Assembly: GCA_900546005.1 (NCBI GenBank)
Contig: URBJ01000018.1
Coordinates: forward strand, 1 to 29,305
DNA length: 29,305 nucleotides
Direction: 5' to 3'
DNA from: an uncultured Alistipes sp.
Lineage (GTDB): Bacteria > Bacteroidota > Bacteroidia > Bacteroidales > Rikenellaceae
Positions within the stretch are counted from its first letter, which is position 1, and every line of letters begins with the position of its first letter. The position numbers were made by a program, and so were the translations under genes. This document shows positions 1 to 8,594 of this stretch, in pieces. Under the pieces are notes generated by a model, which was not told the origin of the DNA, did no database searches, and saw only the letters and a list, made by a program, of their open reading frames with translations.

Positions 1-999
1 CGCTCGGGGCAGATCGTCGCGGAGATCAGCGAGGCCGGCATGTCGTTCGGCGAGAAACATGTCTTCAGCGGCGCGAATTTCGTCATCGAGAAGGGCGACA
101 GGATCGCGTTGGTGGGCCGCAACGGCGAGGGCAAGACGACCCTCGCACGCATGCTGATCGGCCAGCTGACGCCCACCGAGGGGTCGATCCGGCTGGGGGC
201 CAACGTCAACATCGGCTATTACGCCCAGAATCAGGACGACCTGATGAATGGGGATTTTACGGTATTCGATACGCTCGATCGGGTGGCCGTAGGGGAGATT
301 CGGACCAAACTGCGTGATATTTTAGGGGCGTTCCTGTTTCGGGGTGAGGACATCGACAAGAAGGTTCGGGTCCTGTCTGGCGGTGAGCGGGCCCGGTTGG
401 CGATGGCCCGGCTGATGCTCGAGCCCTACAACCTGTTGGTACTCGACGAGCCGACCAACCACATGGATATGCGGTCGAAAGATATTCTGAAGAATGCGGT
501 ACAGCGGTACGACGGAACGGTCATTGTGATTTCGCACGACCGGGAGTTCTTGGACGGTCTGGTGGAGCGGGTGTACGAATTCCGGGACGGCCGCGTCAAG
601 GAGCATTTGGGCGGAATATACGACTTCCTGCGCGACCGGCAGATCGAGTCGATGCGGGAGATCGAACAGAAGAAACCGTCGCAGGCAGCTGCTCCGAAGA
701 CGAATAAGGGCGGACTCTCCGGCAAGATGTTGTATGAGCAGAAACGGGAGGCCGAGAAGCAGTTGCGCAAGGCAGAGCGGGACGTCGAACGGGCCGAAGA
801 GGAGATCATGGCCCTCGAAAAGGAGATTGCCGAGATGGATCGCAAGATGGCCGATCCGGCAGCTTCGGGCATCGACCTGACGGACGGAACCTATTATGCG
901 GAATATAATAAGAAAAAGGAGGAGCTTACGCGGTTGACCTACCGGTGGGAGGAGCTCTCGATTACGTTGGATCGGATCAAGGAGACAATGAAGGGATAG
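1..999 (+). CDS. ABC-F family ATPase, C-terminal part (cut by window edge)
   Basis: The reading frame is open from the first base, so the gene starts outside the window; the ATG at 40 is internal. What remains is the second nucleotide-binding domain of an ABC-F protein: Walker A GRNGEGKTT, a signature LSGGERARLAMARLML, Walker B LLVLDEPTNHMD, and a switch His in VISHDREF. No membrane segment is visible, as expected for this soluble ribosome-associated family. After the ATPase domain there is a Lys/Ala-rich linker and then a long charged coiled coil (from about base 730 to the end), the Uup-like C-terminal extension. ABC-F proteins act on translating ribosomes or, for Uup, in genome stability; which subtype this is cannot be settled without the N-terminal half and its linker. 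The next gene, rlmB, starts 34 bases downstream, which fits a translation-related operon. Confidence 0.9.
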   Translation, partial: RSGQIVAEISEAGMSFGEKHVFSGANFVIEKGDRIALVGRNGEGKTTLARMLIGQLTPTEGSIRLGANVNIGYYAQNQDDLMNGDFTVFDTLDRVAVGEIRTKLRDILGAFLFRGEDIDKKVRVLSGGERARLAMARLMLEPYNLLVLDEPTNHMDMRSKDILKNAVQRYDGTVIVISHDREFLDGLVERVYEFRDGRVKEHLGGIYDFLRDRQIESMREIEQKKPSQAAAPKTNKGGLSGKMLYEQKREAEKQLRKAERDVERAEEEIMALEKEIAEMDRKMADPAASGIDLTDGTYYAEYNKKKEELTRLTYRWEELSITLDRIKETMKG

Positions 1000-1033
1000 G
1001 GCCCGGCGGGTGGTTATTTAGAGCAGAGAACTT

Positions 1034-1774
1034 ATGGAGAAGCAGAATATACTCTTTGGGTTGAGGCCCATTATCGAGGCGATCGAGTCGGGGACCCAGT
1101 TGGAGAAGGTCTATCTGAAAAAGGGTGCCGACGGCGTGTTGTTGACGGAGTTGGCCGATTTGTGTCGCGAACGTCGGATCCGTACCCAGTGGGTGCCGGT
1201 CGAAAAGTTGAACCGCATGGTGCGCGGCAATCATCAGGGAGCTGTTGCGCTGACGGCCGTGATCGATTATGTCGATGTGTATGAGATGTTGGCTGCCATT
1301 CCGGAGGATGACGTACCGTTGCTGGTCGTATTCGACGGGGTGACCGATGTCCGGAACTTCGGGGCGATTGCCCGGAGTGCGGAGTGTGCCGGAGCTCACG
1401 GGCTGATCCTGTCGATGAAGGATGCGGCGCCGGTCAATGCCGAGTCGATGAAGAGCTCGGCCGGAGCCCTGAGTCTGATTCCCGTAAGTCGGGTCGGGAG
1501 TATCCGCAATACGTTGAAAATGCTGCAGCAGGAGGGTTTCCAGCTCGTGGCTGCGACCGAAAAGAGCAACACCCTTCTGTTCGAGGCCGATCTTACGGGC
1601 CCGACGGCAATCATTATGGGTAGTGAGGATACGGGCATCTCCCGTGAGATCCTGAAGATGTGCGACGTGCAGCTGGCGATTCCGATCGTGGGCAGCATCG
1701 AGTCGCTGAATGTTTCGGCTGCGGCGGCCGTCATGTTGTTCGAGGCGGTACGGCAGCGGGTGAACAGTAGATAA
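1034..1774 (+). CDS. rlmB: 23S rRNA (guanosine-2'-O-)-methyltransferase RlmB (SpoU/TrmH family)
   Basis: A 246-residue protein of the SpoU/TrmH knot-fold family, which uses S-adenosylmethionine to methylate a ribose 2'-OH; RlmB acts on 23S rRNA. The N-terminal substrate-binding domain is visible (LFGLRPIIEAI near the start, NHQGAVAL around residue 70), followed by the catalytic motifs: motif 1 around DVRNFGAIARSAECAG with the conserved Asn and Arg, motif 2 IIMGSEDTGIS, and motif 3 IPIVGSIESLNVSAAAAV. Length is normal for RlmB. The start ATG at 1034 gives the standard N-terminus. It sits 34 bases after the ABC-F gene and 24 bases before the next gene, so the three are probably co-transcribed. 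The family also contains paralogues that act on tRNA, but the full N-terminal domain favours RlmB. Confidence 0.93.
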   Translation: MEKQNILFGLRPIIEAIESGTQLEKVYLKKGADGVLLTELADLCRERRIRTQWVPVEKLNRMVRGNHQGAVALTAVIDYVDVYEMLAAIPEDDVPLLVVFDGVTDVRNFGAIARSAECAGAHGLILSMKDAAPVNAESMKSSAGALSLIPVSRVGSIRNTLKMLQQEGFQLVAATEKSNTLLFEADLTGPTAIIMGSEDTGISREILKMCDVQLAIPIVGSIESLNVSAAAAVMLFEAVRQRVNSR

Positions 1775-1798
1775 CGACTAAAAACAGAGATAACGATC

Positions 1799-2863
1799 AT
1801 GAATAGCGAGGGTTTGTATCAGGATGCGGTGGAGTTGCTCAAGGCGATGATCCGTACTCCTTCGTTGAGCAAGGAGGAGGCGGGAACGGCCGATCTGTTG
1901 GCAAAATTTCTTACCGAACGCGGCGTAGAGGTACATCGGAAAAAGAATAACGTGTGGGCGTTCAACAAGTATTACGATCCGGCCAAGCCGACCATTCTGC
2001 TCAATTCGCACCACGATACGGTAAAGCCGAACAGCGCCTATACACGCGATCCGTTCGAACCGAGTGTCGAAGGAGACCGTCTGTACGGTTTGGGAAGCAA
2101 CGATGCGGGGGCGAGTGGCGTGTCGCTGATCGCTGCATTTTTGTATTACAACGATCGCTCCGACTTGAAATACAACCTCTGTGTGGCGATTACGGCCGAA
2201 GAGGAGAACAGCGGGCATGATGGACTCGAATGTGTGATTCCCGAGCTCGGACCGTTGGAGTTTGCAGTGGTGGGCGAACCTACGCTGATGCAGTTGGCCA
2301 TAGCCGAACGGGGATTGATGGTGCTCGACTGTACGGCACACGGCCGTGCCGGACATGCGGCCCGTGAGGAGGGAGACAACGCCATCTACAAGGCAATGAA
2401 GGATATTGAGTGGTTTCGGACCTTCCGTTTCCCGAAGGTGTCCGATCTGTTCGGGGCAGTCAAGATGAGCGTAACGATCATTTCGGCCGGTACACAGCAC
2501 AATGTCGTGCCTGCCGAGTGTCGGTTTACGGTCGATGTGCGGGTTACGGACCGGTACACGAACGAGGAGGTGCTGGACATCATCAGACAGCATGTTGCGT
2601 GTGATGTGCAGCCGCGTTCGACCCGTCTGCGTCCGTCGAGCATATCGCCCGACCATCCGATCGTACGGGCCGGCATAGCCCTCGGGCGGACCACCTATGG
2701 TTCTCCGACCACCTCGGATCAGGCGCTGCTGGACATCCCGTCATTGAAACTGGGGGTGGGCGACAGCGCACGTTCGCACAGTGCCGACGAGTTCGTCCAT
2801 CTGAGCGAGATCCGCGAAGGAATCGACCTCTACATCAAGATGCTTGCGGCCGTATTGGAATAG
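1799..2863 (+). CDS. M20 family deacylase, ArgE-like (N-acyl-ornithine/citrulline deacylase)
   Basis: A 354-residue M20 metallopeptidase-fold protein. The di-zinc site can be read: HHD at residues 71-73, the bridging Asp 102 in GLGSND, the catalytic Glu pair in TAEEE (134-135), Glu160 in VVGEPT, and a late His in RSHSADEF. A dimerisation domain follows HGRAGHAA. It lies 31 bases upstream of argH, so its role is very likely removal of the acyl group in arginine synthesis. Family knowledge: some Bacteroidetes run this pathway with N-succinyl instead of N-acetyl intermediates and carbamoylate before deacylation, so the substrate here could be N-succinyl- or N-acetyl-citrulline rather than N-acetylornithine. 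The sequence alone does not decide this, and I leave the symbol empty. Confidence 0.88.
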   Translation: MNSEGLYQDAVELLKAMIRTPSLSKEEAGTADLLAKFLTERGVEVHRKKNNVWAFNKYYDPAKPTILLNSHHDTVKPNSAYTRDPFEPSVEGDRLYGLGSNDAGASGVSLIAAFLYYNDRSDLKYNLCVAITAEEENSGHDGLECVIPELGPLEFAVVGEPTLMQLAIAERGLMVLDCTAHGRAGHAAREEGDNAIYKAMKDIEWFRTFRFPKVSDLFGAVKMSVTIISAGTQHNVVPAECRFTVDVRVTDRYTNEEVLDIIRQHVACDVQPRSTRLRPSSISPDHPIVRAGIALGRTTYGSPTTSDQALLDIPSLKLGVGDSARSHSADEFVHLSEIREGIDLYIKMLAAVLE

Positions 2864-2894
2864 AGTCAAATGAAAAATAAAAAACGATAGTACG

Positions 2895-4226
2895 ATGAAA
2901 TTGTGGCAAAAAACGAATGACGTCAACAAGGCGGTCGAACGATTTACCGTAGGTCGGGATCGTGAAATGGATCTTTATCTGGCCGAAGCCGATGTGCTGG
3001 GGTCGCTGGCCCACACGCGGATGTTGGAGTCGGTGGGGCTGCTCAGCTCGGAGGATCTGGCGCTCGTACAGCGCGAACTGAAACATATCTATCGCGAGAT
3101 TCAGGCCGGAAAGTTTACGATTGAAGATGGCGTCGAGGATGTCCATTCTCAGGTCGAGTTCATGTTGACGCAGCGTATCGGTGATGCGGGCAAAAAAATT
3201 CACAGCGGCCGTTCGCGCAACGATCAGGTGCTGGTCGATCTCCGGATCTTCCTGCGTCATCAGATCAAGGATATCGTTTCCGATTCGATGGAGCTCTTCC
3301 AGCTGTTACAGCGGCTCTCGGAGCAGTATAAGGAGGTGTTGATGCCCGGTTATACCCACCTCCAAATCGCCATGCCCTCCTCTTTCGGACTGTGGTTTGG
3401 GGCCTATGCCGAGAGTCTGGTCGACGACATGGAGATGATGTTGGCCGCCTATCGGGTCTGCAACAAGAACCCGCTGGGTTCGGCTGCCGGTTACGGATCC
3501 TCCTTCCCGTTGAACCGGACGATGACCACCGAACTGCTTGGTTTCGACACGCTGAACTACAATGTGGTTTATGCGCAGATGGGACGGGGAAAGAGCGAAC
3601 GGATCGTGGCTCAGGCCATGTCGTCGGTGGCTGCAACGTTGGCAAAGCTGGCGATGGACAACACGTTGTTCCTGAATCAGAACTTCGGGTTCATCTCCTA
3701 TCCTGCCGAACTGACGACCGGTTCGAGCATCATGCCGCATAAGAAGAATCCCGACGTGTGGGAGCTGATCCGCGGCAAGTGCAACCTGATTCAGGCATTG
3801 CCGAACCAGATTACCATGATGACGACCAATCTGCCCTGTGGCTATCACCGCGATCTGCAGCTTTTGAAAGAGGTACTCTTCCCGGCGATCGCCGAGTTGC
3901 GAAGCTGCATCCACATGGCAGCCTATATGCTCGAAAACATCCACGTGAAGGAGAACATCTTGGATGACCCGAAATACGACTACCTGTTCAGCGTTGAGAC
4001 CGTAAACCGTATGGTTCTGGAAGGCGTACCCTTCCGTGAGGCCTATAAAAAGGTAGGTATCGATATCGAACAGGGCAAGTTCAAACCCGAAAAGCAGGTG
4101 CATCACGTCCACGAAGGAAGTATCGGAAATCTGTGTAACGACCGGATTTCGGCGTTGATGCAACAGACATTCGATCGGTTCGGCTTCGATCGGGTCGATC
4201 AGGCAGAGGCGGATTTGGTCAAGTGA
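2895..4226 (+). CDS. argH: Argininosuccinate lyase
   Basis: Catalyses the last step of arginine synthesis, splitting argininosuccinate into arginine and fumarate; cytoplasmic homotetramer of the fumarase/aspartase superfamily. The superfamily signature GSSIMPHKKNP is at residues 276-286 and carries the catalytic Ser in the mobile loop. The HSGRSRNDQ motif and the TH pair in GYTHLQ (Thr154-His155, catalytic His) are present. At 443 residues it is slightly shorter than many homologues (about 460), with a short C-terminal region. It follows the M20 deacylase by 31 bases. Its stop codon overlaps the GTG start of the next gene (GTGA at 4223-4226), which suggests translational coupling. Confidence 0.97.
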   Translation: MKLWQKTNDVNKAVERFTVGRDREMDLYLAEADVLGSLAHTRMLESVGLLSSEDLALVQRELKHIYREIQAGKFTIEDGVEDVHSQVEFMLTQRIGDAGKKIHSGRSRNDQVLVDLRIFLRHQIKDIVSDSMELFQLLQRLSEQYKEVLMPGYTHLQIAMPSSFGLWFGAYAESLVDDMEMMLAAYRVCNKNPLGSAAGYGSSFPLNRTMTTELLGFDTLNYNVVYAQMGRGKSERIVAQAMSSVAATLAKLAMDNTLFLNQNFGFISYPAELTTGSSIMPHKKNPDVWELIRGKCNLIQALPNQITMMTTNLPCGYHRDLQLLKEVLFPAIAELRSCIHMAAYMLENIHVKENILDDPKYDYLFSVETVNRMVLEGVPFREAYKKVGIDIEQGKFKPEKQVHHVHEGSIGNLCNDRISALMQQTFDRFGFDRVDQAEADLVK

Positions 4227-4951
4227 GAACCCCAGTTTCAGAACGGTCGGAGTACGACCATGCGGTATTGGGAAAGGTTACGGTCGTCCGGTCCGTACGG
4301 GCAAGGCGACTGAGTCTCTCGGTGCGTGTGGGTGGTGAGGTGCGGTTGACCGTGCCGGCTGGAATCGGGAGCCGTACTGCCCTCCGGTTTCTGGAGGAGA
4401 AGGCCGATTGGGCGCTCCGGGCAAAGGAACGGATGGCGGAACGTTATCCAAAACAGATTATCGCTATGCCCTATGCAACGCGGTCTCATGTATTGAGGCT
4501 CTATCCGTGTCCCTCTCCCGGATGTTCGGTTCGGGTTTCGGATGGTGTGATTCGGGTCAGCTACCCGTCGTCGACAAGGTATGACGACCCGAATGTACAG
4601 CAGGCCATTCGAAACGGCATTGAGACCGCGTGGCGCATTGAGGCCAAGAACTATTTGCCCGAAAGAGTCGAAGTACTCAGTCGGGCATTGCATTTTCCGT
4701 GTGGCGCGGTTACGGTCCGCAACACGAGGTCCCGCTGGGGAAGCTGTTCCGTGGATAACCGGATATCACTGAGCATCCAGCTGATGAAACTGCCCGATCG
4801 ACTGATCGATTACGTCATCATCCACGAATTGTGTCATACACGGATCAAAAACCATGGCCCCCGATTCTACGAACTCCTCGATCGCATGACCGGTGGGCAC
4901 CATGAAGCATTGCGTAAAGAGTTAAAAGGGTTCAGTGCCCGTTGGATTTAA
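4223..4951 (+). CDS. YgjP-like (DUF45) metal-dependent hydrolase
   Basis: A 242-residue protein of the YgjP/DUF45 family, related to the WLM/SprT zinc hydrolases. The zinc motif HELCH is at residues 201-205 and is followed by NHGPRF, where His211 is the likely third ligand. The upstream RNTRSRWGSCS stretch is the other conserved block of this family. E. coli YgjP has been described as a nucleotide pyrophosphatase, but family function is not firmly established and a peptidase role is possible. The start is a GTG that overlaps the argH stop by four bases; no ATG fits the conserved N-terminus better. The link to argH is probably only co-expression. Confidence 0.85.
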   Translation: MRTPVSERSEYDHAVLGKVTVVRSVRARRLSLSVRVGGEVRLTVPAGIGSRTALRFLEEKADWALRAKERMAERYPKQIIAMPYATRSHVLRLYPCPSPGCSVRVSDGVIRVSYPSSTRYDDPNVQQAIRNGIETAWRIEAKNYLPERVEVLSRALHFPCGAVTVRNTRSRWGSCSVDNRISLSIQLMKLPDRLIDYVIIHELCHTRIKNHGPRFYELLDRMTGGHHEALRKELKGFSARWI

Positions 4952-4966
4952 AACATAGTGTCTTGT

Positions 4967-5935
4967 ATGAAAAACGTTATTGAAGATAAGAACTTCCGAG
5001 GACATGCGGCAATGTTCATTGCGTGCGTATTGTTCGGACTGTTGTCGCCCGTGTCGAAGGCATTGTTGAACGGAGGCGAGGTTGATGCATTTGCGTTGAC
5101 CATGTTGCGGATGGGCGGATCGGCGGCAGTCTTCTGGATCGCCTCGCTCTTTATCAAGAAGGAACCCGTGCCCCCACGCGATCTGTTGCTGCTGTTTTTT
5201 GCATCGCTGTTAGGTATCGTATTCAATCAGGGTACGTTCGTTTTGGGCGTCTCGAAAACCTCCCCGATCGATGCCAGCGTCGTGACGACGACAACCCCGA
5301 TCTTTGCCATGATTATCGCGGCACTCTATTTGAAAGAACCGATTACGGGGAAAAAAGTACTCGGGGTTGTGGTCGGTGCGGCCGGGGCCCTGTTGCTGAT
5401 CTTCTCGAGTGCACATGTGGCTTCGGGACAACACAGCTCGTCCATTACGGGTGATCTGTTGTGTCTGTTCGCCCAGCTTTCGTTTGCAACCTATTTCGTC
5501 GTATTTAAAAAGATGATCAGCCGCTATACGCCGATCACATTGATGAAGTGGATGTTTCTCTATGCAACGATATGCTGTCTGCCGTTTGGCTACCAGAATG
5601 TACGGGCGATCGACTGGAATATGTTGGCTTGGTCGAATTATGCCGAGATCGGCTATATCGTACTGGGTGGAACCTTTATCGCCTACCTGTTGATGCCGAT
5701 CGGACAGAAGAACCTGCGGCCTACGGTCGCCTGTTCCTACAACTACCTGCAGCCACTGGTCGCATCGTTGGTGACCGTTATGATGGGCATGGATCGTTTT
5801 ACACCGATCAAGGGTTTTGCCATCATACTTGTGTTTGCCGGAGTCTATATCGTGACGATCAGTAAATCGCGGGCCCAGATGGAGCAAGAGGAGCAGCAGG
5901 AACAGAAAAATACACCGATCGAGGAGAAAAAATAG
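4967..5935 (+). CDS. EamA-family (drug/metabolite superfamily) transporter
   Basis: An integral membrane protein with about ten hydrophobic segments arranged as two EamA repeats. The first repeat starts near residue 10 (AAMFIACVLFGLLSPVSKALL) and the second near GDLLCLFAQLSFATYFVVFKK. The conserved Pro-rich ends of the repeats (SPIDASVVTTTTPIF; YNYLQPLVASL) are visible. The protein ends in a hydrophilic Glu/Gln/Lys tail of about 25 residues, presumably cytoplasmic. EamA proteins export amino acids, metabolites or drugs; no substrate can be assigned. I chose the ATG at 4967 (322 residues) over an in-frame GTG at 4958, which lies only seven bases after the previous stop. Confidence 0.9.
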   Translation: MKNVIEDKNFRGHAAMFIACVLFGLLSPVSKALLNGGEVDAFALTMLRMGGSAAVFWIASLFIKKEPVPPRDLLLLFFASLLGIVFNQGTFVLGVSKTSPIDASVVTTTTPIFAMIIAALYLKEPITGKKVLGVVVGAAGALLLIFSSAHVASGQHSSSITGDLLCLFAQLSFATYFVVFKKMISRYTPITLMKWMFLYATICCLPFGYQNVRAIDWNMLAWSNYAEIGYIVLGGTFIAYLLMPIGQKNLRPTVACSYNYLQPLVASLVTVMMGMDRFTPIKGFAIILVFAGVYIVTISKSRAQMEQEEQQEQKNTPIEEKK

Positions 5936-5956
5936 TCGGAAAACCTCCGCTTCCGT

Positions 5957-5987
5957 TTGTAAAAAAGGCGAAATCGAGTTATCTTTG
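5957..5987 (+). promoter_or_regulatory. Bacteroidetes-type promoter for the CPA2 antiporter
   Basis: A TTG at 5957-5959 and a TATCTTTG box at 5980-5987 are separated by 20 bases, matching the -33/-7 consensus used by the Bacteroidetes primary sigma factor. Transcription would start just downstream, leaving a leader of roughly 65 bases before the ATG at 6062. Confidence 0.7.
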
Positions 5988-6061
5988 TTAGAGAGGGGTG
6001 TGCCGAGAGGGGAAGGGTTTGAGCGAAGACACCTCCCCGGAAAATTAAACGAACCAACTGT

Positions 6062-8314
6062 ATGAAACGAGCCAAGCGAAACTATATCATCTATACGGTC
6101 ATGCTGATCGTTTTCGCGTTGGCTATGGTGTGGGTGGCTCAAGTTGGTAAGAACTACGACGGAATGGCTCCGCAACCGGGAGCAGGGGTAACCCAATCAA
6201 TGGGCGAGATGATTTACGGAACGTTGACCGGAAATCTGAATCATCCGCTGTCGCTGTTGCTGTTGCAGATTATCGCGATCATGATCGCCGTCCGGATCTT
6301 CTCCTATCTGTTCAAATACCTCGGGCAACCGGGTGTGATCGGAGAGATCGTTGCCGGCATTGTTCTGGGCCCTTCGGTGCTGGGGCACTTCTTCCCGGAG
6401 ACCTTCTCTTTCCTGTTCGCTCCCGAATCGTTGGTTCCGCTCAACGTGATCAGCCAGATCGGACTCGTGCTCTTCATGTTCGTCATCGGAATGGAACTCG
6501 ATCTGGGTGTCGTCCGGCGCAAAGCAAGCGAAACCCTCGTCATCAGTCATGCAAGTATCATCGTCCCCTTTTTCATGGGGATGATTCTGGCCTATGTCGT
6601 CTATCCCGAATTCGGGGCCGGACACGCCGCATTTATGCCGTTCGCGCTGTTTATCGCCATCTCGATCAGTATTACCGCCTTCCCTGTTTTGGCCCGTATC
6701 GTACAGGAACGGAATCTGGGAAAGACGCCGATGGGTATGCTGGCCATCGCCAGTGCGGCCAACAACGACGTGACGGCATGGTGTCTGTTGGCTGCCGTAA
6801 TTGCCGTAGCGCGTGCAGGTAATGTGACCAGCGCTTTGGTTACCATTCTGTTGACGGCTTGTTATATCCTCTTCATGTTCTTCGTGGTAAAGCCCTTCAT
6901 GCGTAGGCTCGGGGAGAGCTACAACCGTCAGGAGACCGTCAGCAAGACACTGGTGGGCTTCATCTTTCTGGTCATGATCGTGTCGTCGTATATTACGGAG
7001 ATTCTGGGTATTCATGCTCTGTTCGGTGCGTTTCTCGCGGGTGTAGTCATGCCGGCGAATCTCAGTTTCCGAAGGGTGATGACCGAAAAGATCGAAGACG
7101 TGGCATTGGTACTCTTCCTCCCCCTGTTTTTCGTTTTCACCGGACTGAGAACCGAGATCGGCCTGCTGAATACGCCCCATTTGTGGGTGGTATGTATCTG
7201 TTTTATTGCCGTTTCCATCTTGGGAAAGATGATCGGGGCCACCTGTTCGGCCAAAGCGGTCGGGGAGTCGTGGAAAGACAGTCTGTCGATCGGCGTGCTG
7301 ATGAATACACGGGGATTGATGGAGCTGATCGTGCTGAACATTGGTTACGAGATGGGGATCATCCCCTCGTCGCTGTTCGTGATATTCGTGATCATGGCGC
7401 TCTTTACCACGTTTATGGCCAATCCGTCGCTGATCCTGATCGATAAGATTGCCGGATTCCGCTCTCACCGCCGGCGTCATGACCCCGCACACGGAAATCC
7501 CCGCATCTTGATCTCGTTTGCCAATCCCGAGAACGGGCCGCTGTTCCTAAAGCTGGCCTATCTGCTCTATGGCTATCGTTTGAAAGACGCTACGGTGACA
7601 GCGATTCACTATACGATCGGAACCGATACCAATCTGTTGAATACGACCGATTATTCGCGGGAGAGTTTCAGTTTCCTCCGGCCCGAGGCCGAGCGGATGA
7701 ACTTAAAAATCGATATGCGTTATAAGGTTACGGACCGCTATACGGAGGATCTGTGTGCATTGGCCGAGAACGAGCACTATGATTTGGTGCTGATCGGAAC
7801 GGGCCCCGGATTTTTGGGTAGCTATCTGGGAACATCGCGTAGGTCGCTCTTTTTCGAGGCTGAGCGGCGCATGAATGCACTGCTGACGATCGGAAGCAAG
7901 TGGTTGACGCTTGGATTGACGCAGGACAAAATCCGGATCCTCTTTCAAAACATGAAACCGGCGTTTGGGGTGTTTGTCAATCGGGATATCGATACGGTCG
8001 AACAGGTTGGCGTTGTGCTGCGGGATGAGCGTGACCGGACGCTGCTCTCCTTTGTCGAGACGATGGCTGATCGGATGCGGGTTGAGATCAACTCCGTAAA
8101 CGCCGAATATCCGTTCCTCGAGGGATATGTTTCGGAAAAGAAGGCCCATTTTCTGCTGGGAGATACACAGCTGTCTCTGTCGAGCCGTCTGAAAAACAAG
8201 CAGTTCGTATTGATCAGCTATTCCGCTTGGCAGTACATTATTCGTAACGAACGGTCGTTGCTGCATGTCCTGCCGTCGTTTGTCATTGTCAAACCCAAAG
8301 AGGACGATCGCTAA
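6062..8314 (+). CDS. CPA2-family cation:proton antiporter with cytoplasmic USP-like C-terminal region
   Basis: A 750-residue protein. After a first hydrophobic segment (about residues 9-28) and a Gly-rich outside loop comes a Na_H_exchanger domain to about residue 455, with a typical GEIVAGIVLGPSVLG block and an FxFVIGMELDLG block. The ion-binding helix reads AANNDVTAW with Asn235-Asp236, the Asn-Asp form seen in CPA2 branches such as plant CHX proteins, not the Asp-Asp of electrogenic NapA-type exchangers or the Gln-Asp of KefC. From about residue 478 the protein is soluble and looks like two tandem universal-stress-protein-like units, for example NPRILISFANPENGP and LVLIGTGPGFLG. It probably exchanges K+ or Na+ for protons across the inner membrane. 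It has its own promoter and stands alone. Confidence 0.88.
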   Translation: MKRAKRNYIIYTVMLIVFALAMVWVAQVGKNYDGMAPQPGAGVTQSMGEMIYGTLTGNLNHPLSLLLLQIIAIMIAVRIFSYLFKYLGQPGVIGEIVAGIVLGPSVLGHFFPETFSFLFAPESLVPLNVISQIGLVLFMFVIGMELDLGVVRRKASETLVISHASIIVPFFMGMILAYVVYPEFGAGHAAFMPFALFIAISISITAFPVLARIVQERNLGKTPMGMLAIASAANNDVTAWCLLAAVIAVARAGNVTSALVTILLTACYILFMFFVVKPFMRRLGESYNRQETVSKTLVGFIFLVMIVSSYITEILGIHALFGAFLAGVVMPANLSFRRVMTEKIEDVALVLFLPLFFVFTGLRTEIGLLNTPHLWVVCICFIAVSILGKMIGATCSAKAVGESWKDSLSIGVLMNTRGLMELIVLNIGYEMGIIPSSLFVIFVIMALFTTFMANPSLILIDKIAGFRSHRRRHDPAHGNPRILISFANPENGPLFLKLAYLLYGYRLKDATVTAIHYTIGTDTNLLNTTDYSRESFSFLRPEAERMNLKIDMRYKVTDRYTEDLCALAENEHYDLVLIGTGPGFLGSYLGTSRRSLFFEAERRMNALLTIGSKWLTLGLTQDKIRILFQNMKPAFGVFVNRDIDTVEQVGVVLRDERDRTLLSFVETMADRMRVEINSVNAEYPFLEGYVSEKKAHFLLGDTQLSLSSRLKNKQFVLISYSAWQYIIRNERSLLHVLPSFVIVKPKEDDR

Positions 8315-8594
8315 ATCCGATGGATTAGCTTCGGAGGGGACCTGAATATTTTTTAAGTATTTCGCCGTCTATCAAAAGCGTGCGGACGAAGTCGTCTCGA
8401 TTTGATGGAGGCTGTGCGTGGAAATGCGGGGGGGCAAGGCGATGATGCTTCCGTTCCGGAGATTGGCAGAAGTGCAGGAATAGATCTCGGTGAGGTCGGG
8501 TGATGTCTCATCCCGAAAAAATCTTCCGGACAGAGAAAATCGATAAGAGGAAAAAGATTACCGAGTTTACCGAAAGGTGACGAGGCAAGAAGAT
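8315..8594. other. Intergenic stretch without a convincing gene
   Basis: Between the antiporter stop and the terminator hairpin lie about 280 bases with no ORF that has a normal start. The + strand is unusually G-rich here, with a run of seven G near 8428-8434. On the - strand one frame stays open from 8507 to a stop at 8325-8327 (60 codons). It has no ATG, GTG or TTG near its beginning, and its C-terminal half reads like protein (DDFVRTLLIDGEILKKYSG). It may be a gene remnant or chance. Confidence 0.4.

Noticed and set aside
1778..2656. 292-codon antisense frame over the M20 deacylase
   Set aside because: Low-complexity composition and no recognisable motif; the sense gene has intact metal ligands.
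3306..4163. 285-codon antisense frame over argH
   Set aside because: No motif, and argH on the other strand has full catalytic signatures.
4958..4966. GTG start for the EamA transporter at 4958
   Set aside because: The ATG at 4967 gives a normal N-terminus; GTG would add only three residues and sits very close to the preceding stop.
6197..7492. 431-codon open frame opposite the antiporter gene
   Set aside because: It is rich in His, Asp, Gln and Arg with no domain logic, as expected for the antisense of a membrane-protein gene; the + strand gene is fully convincing.
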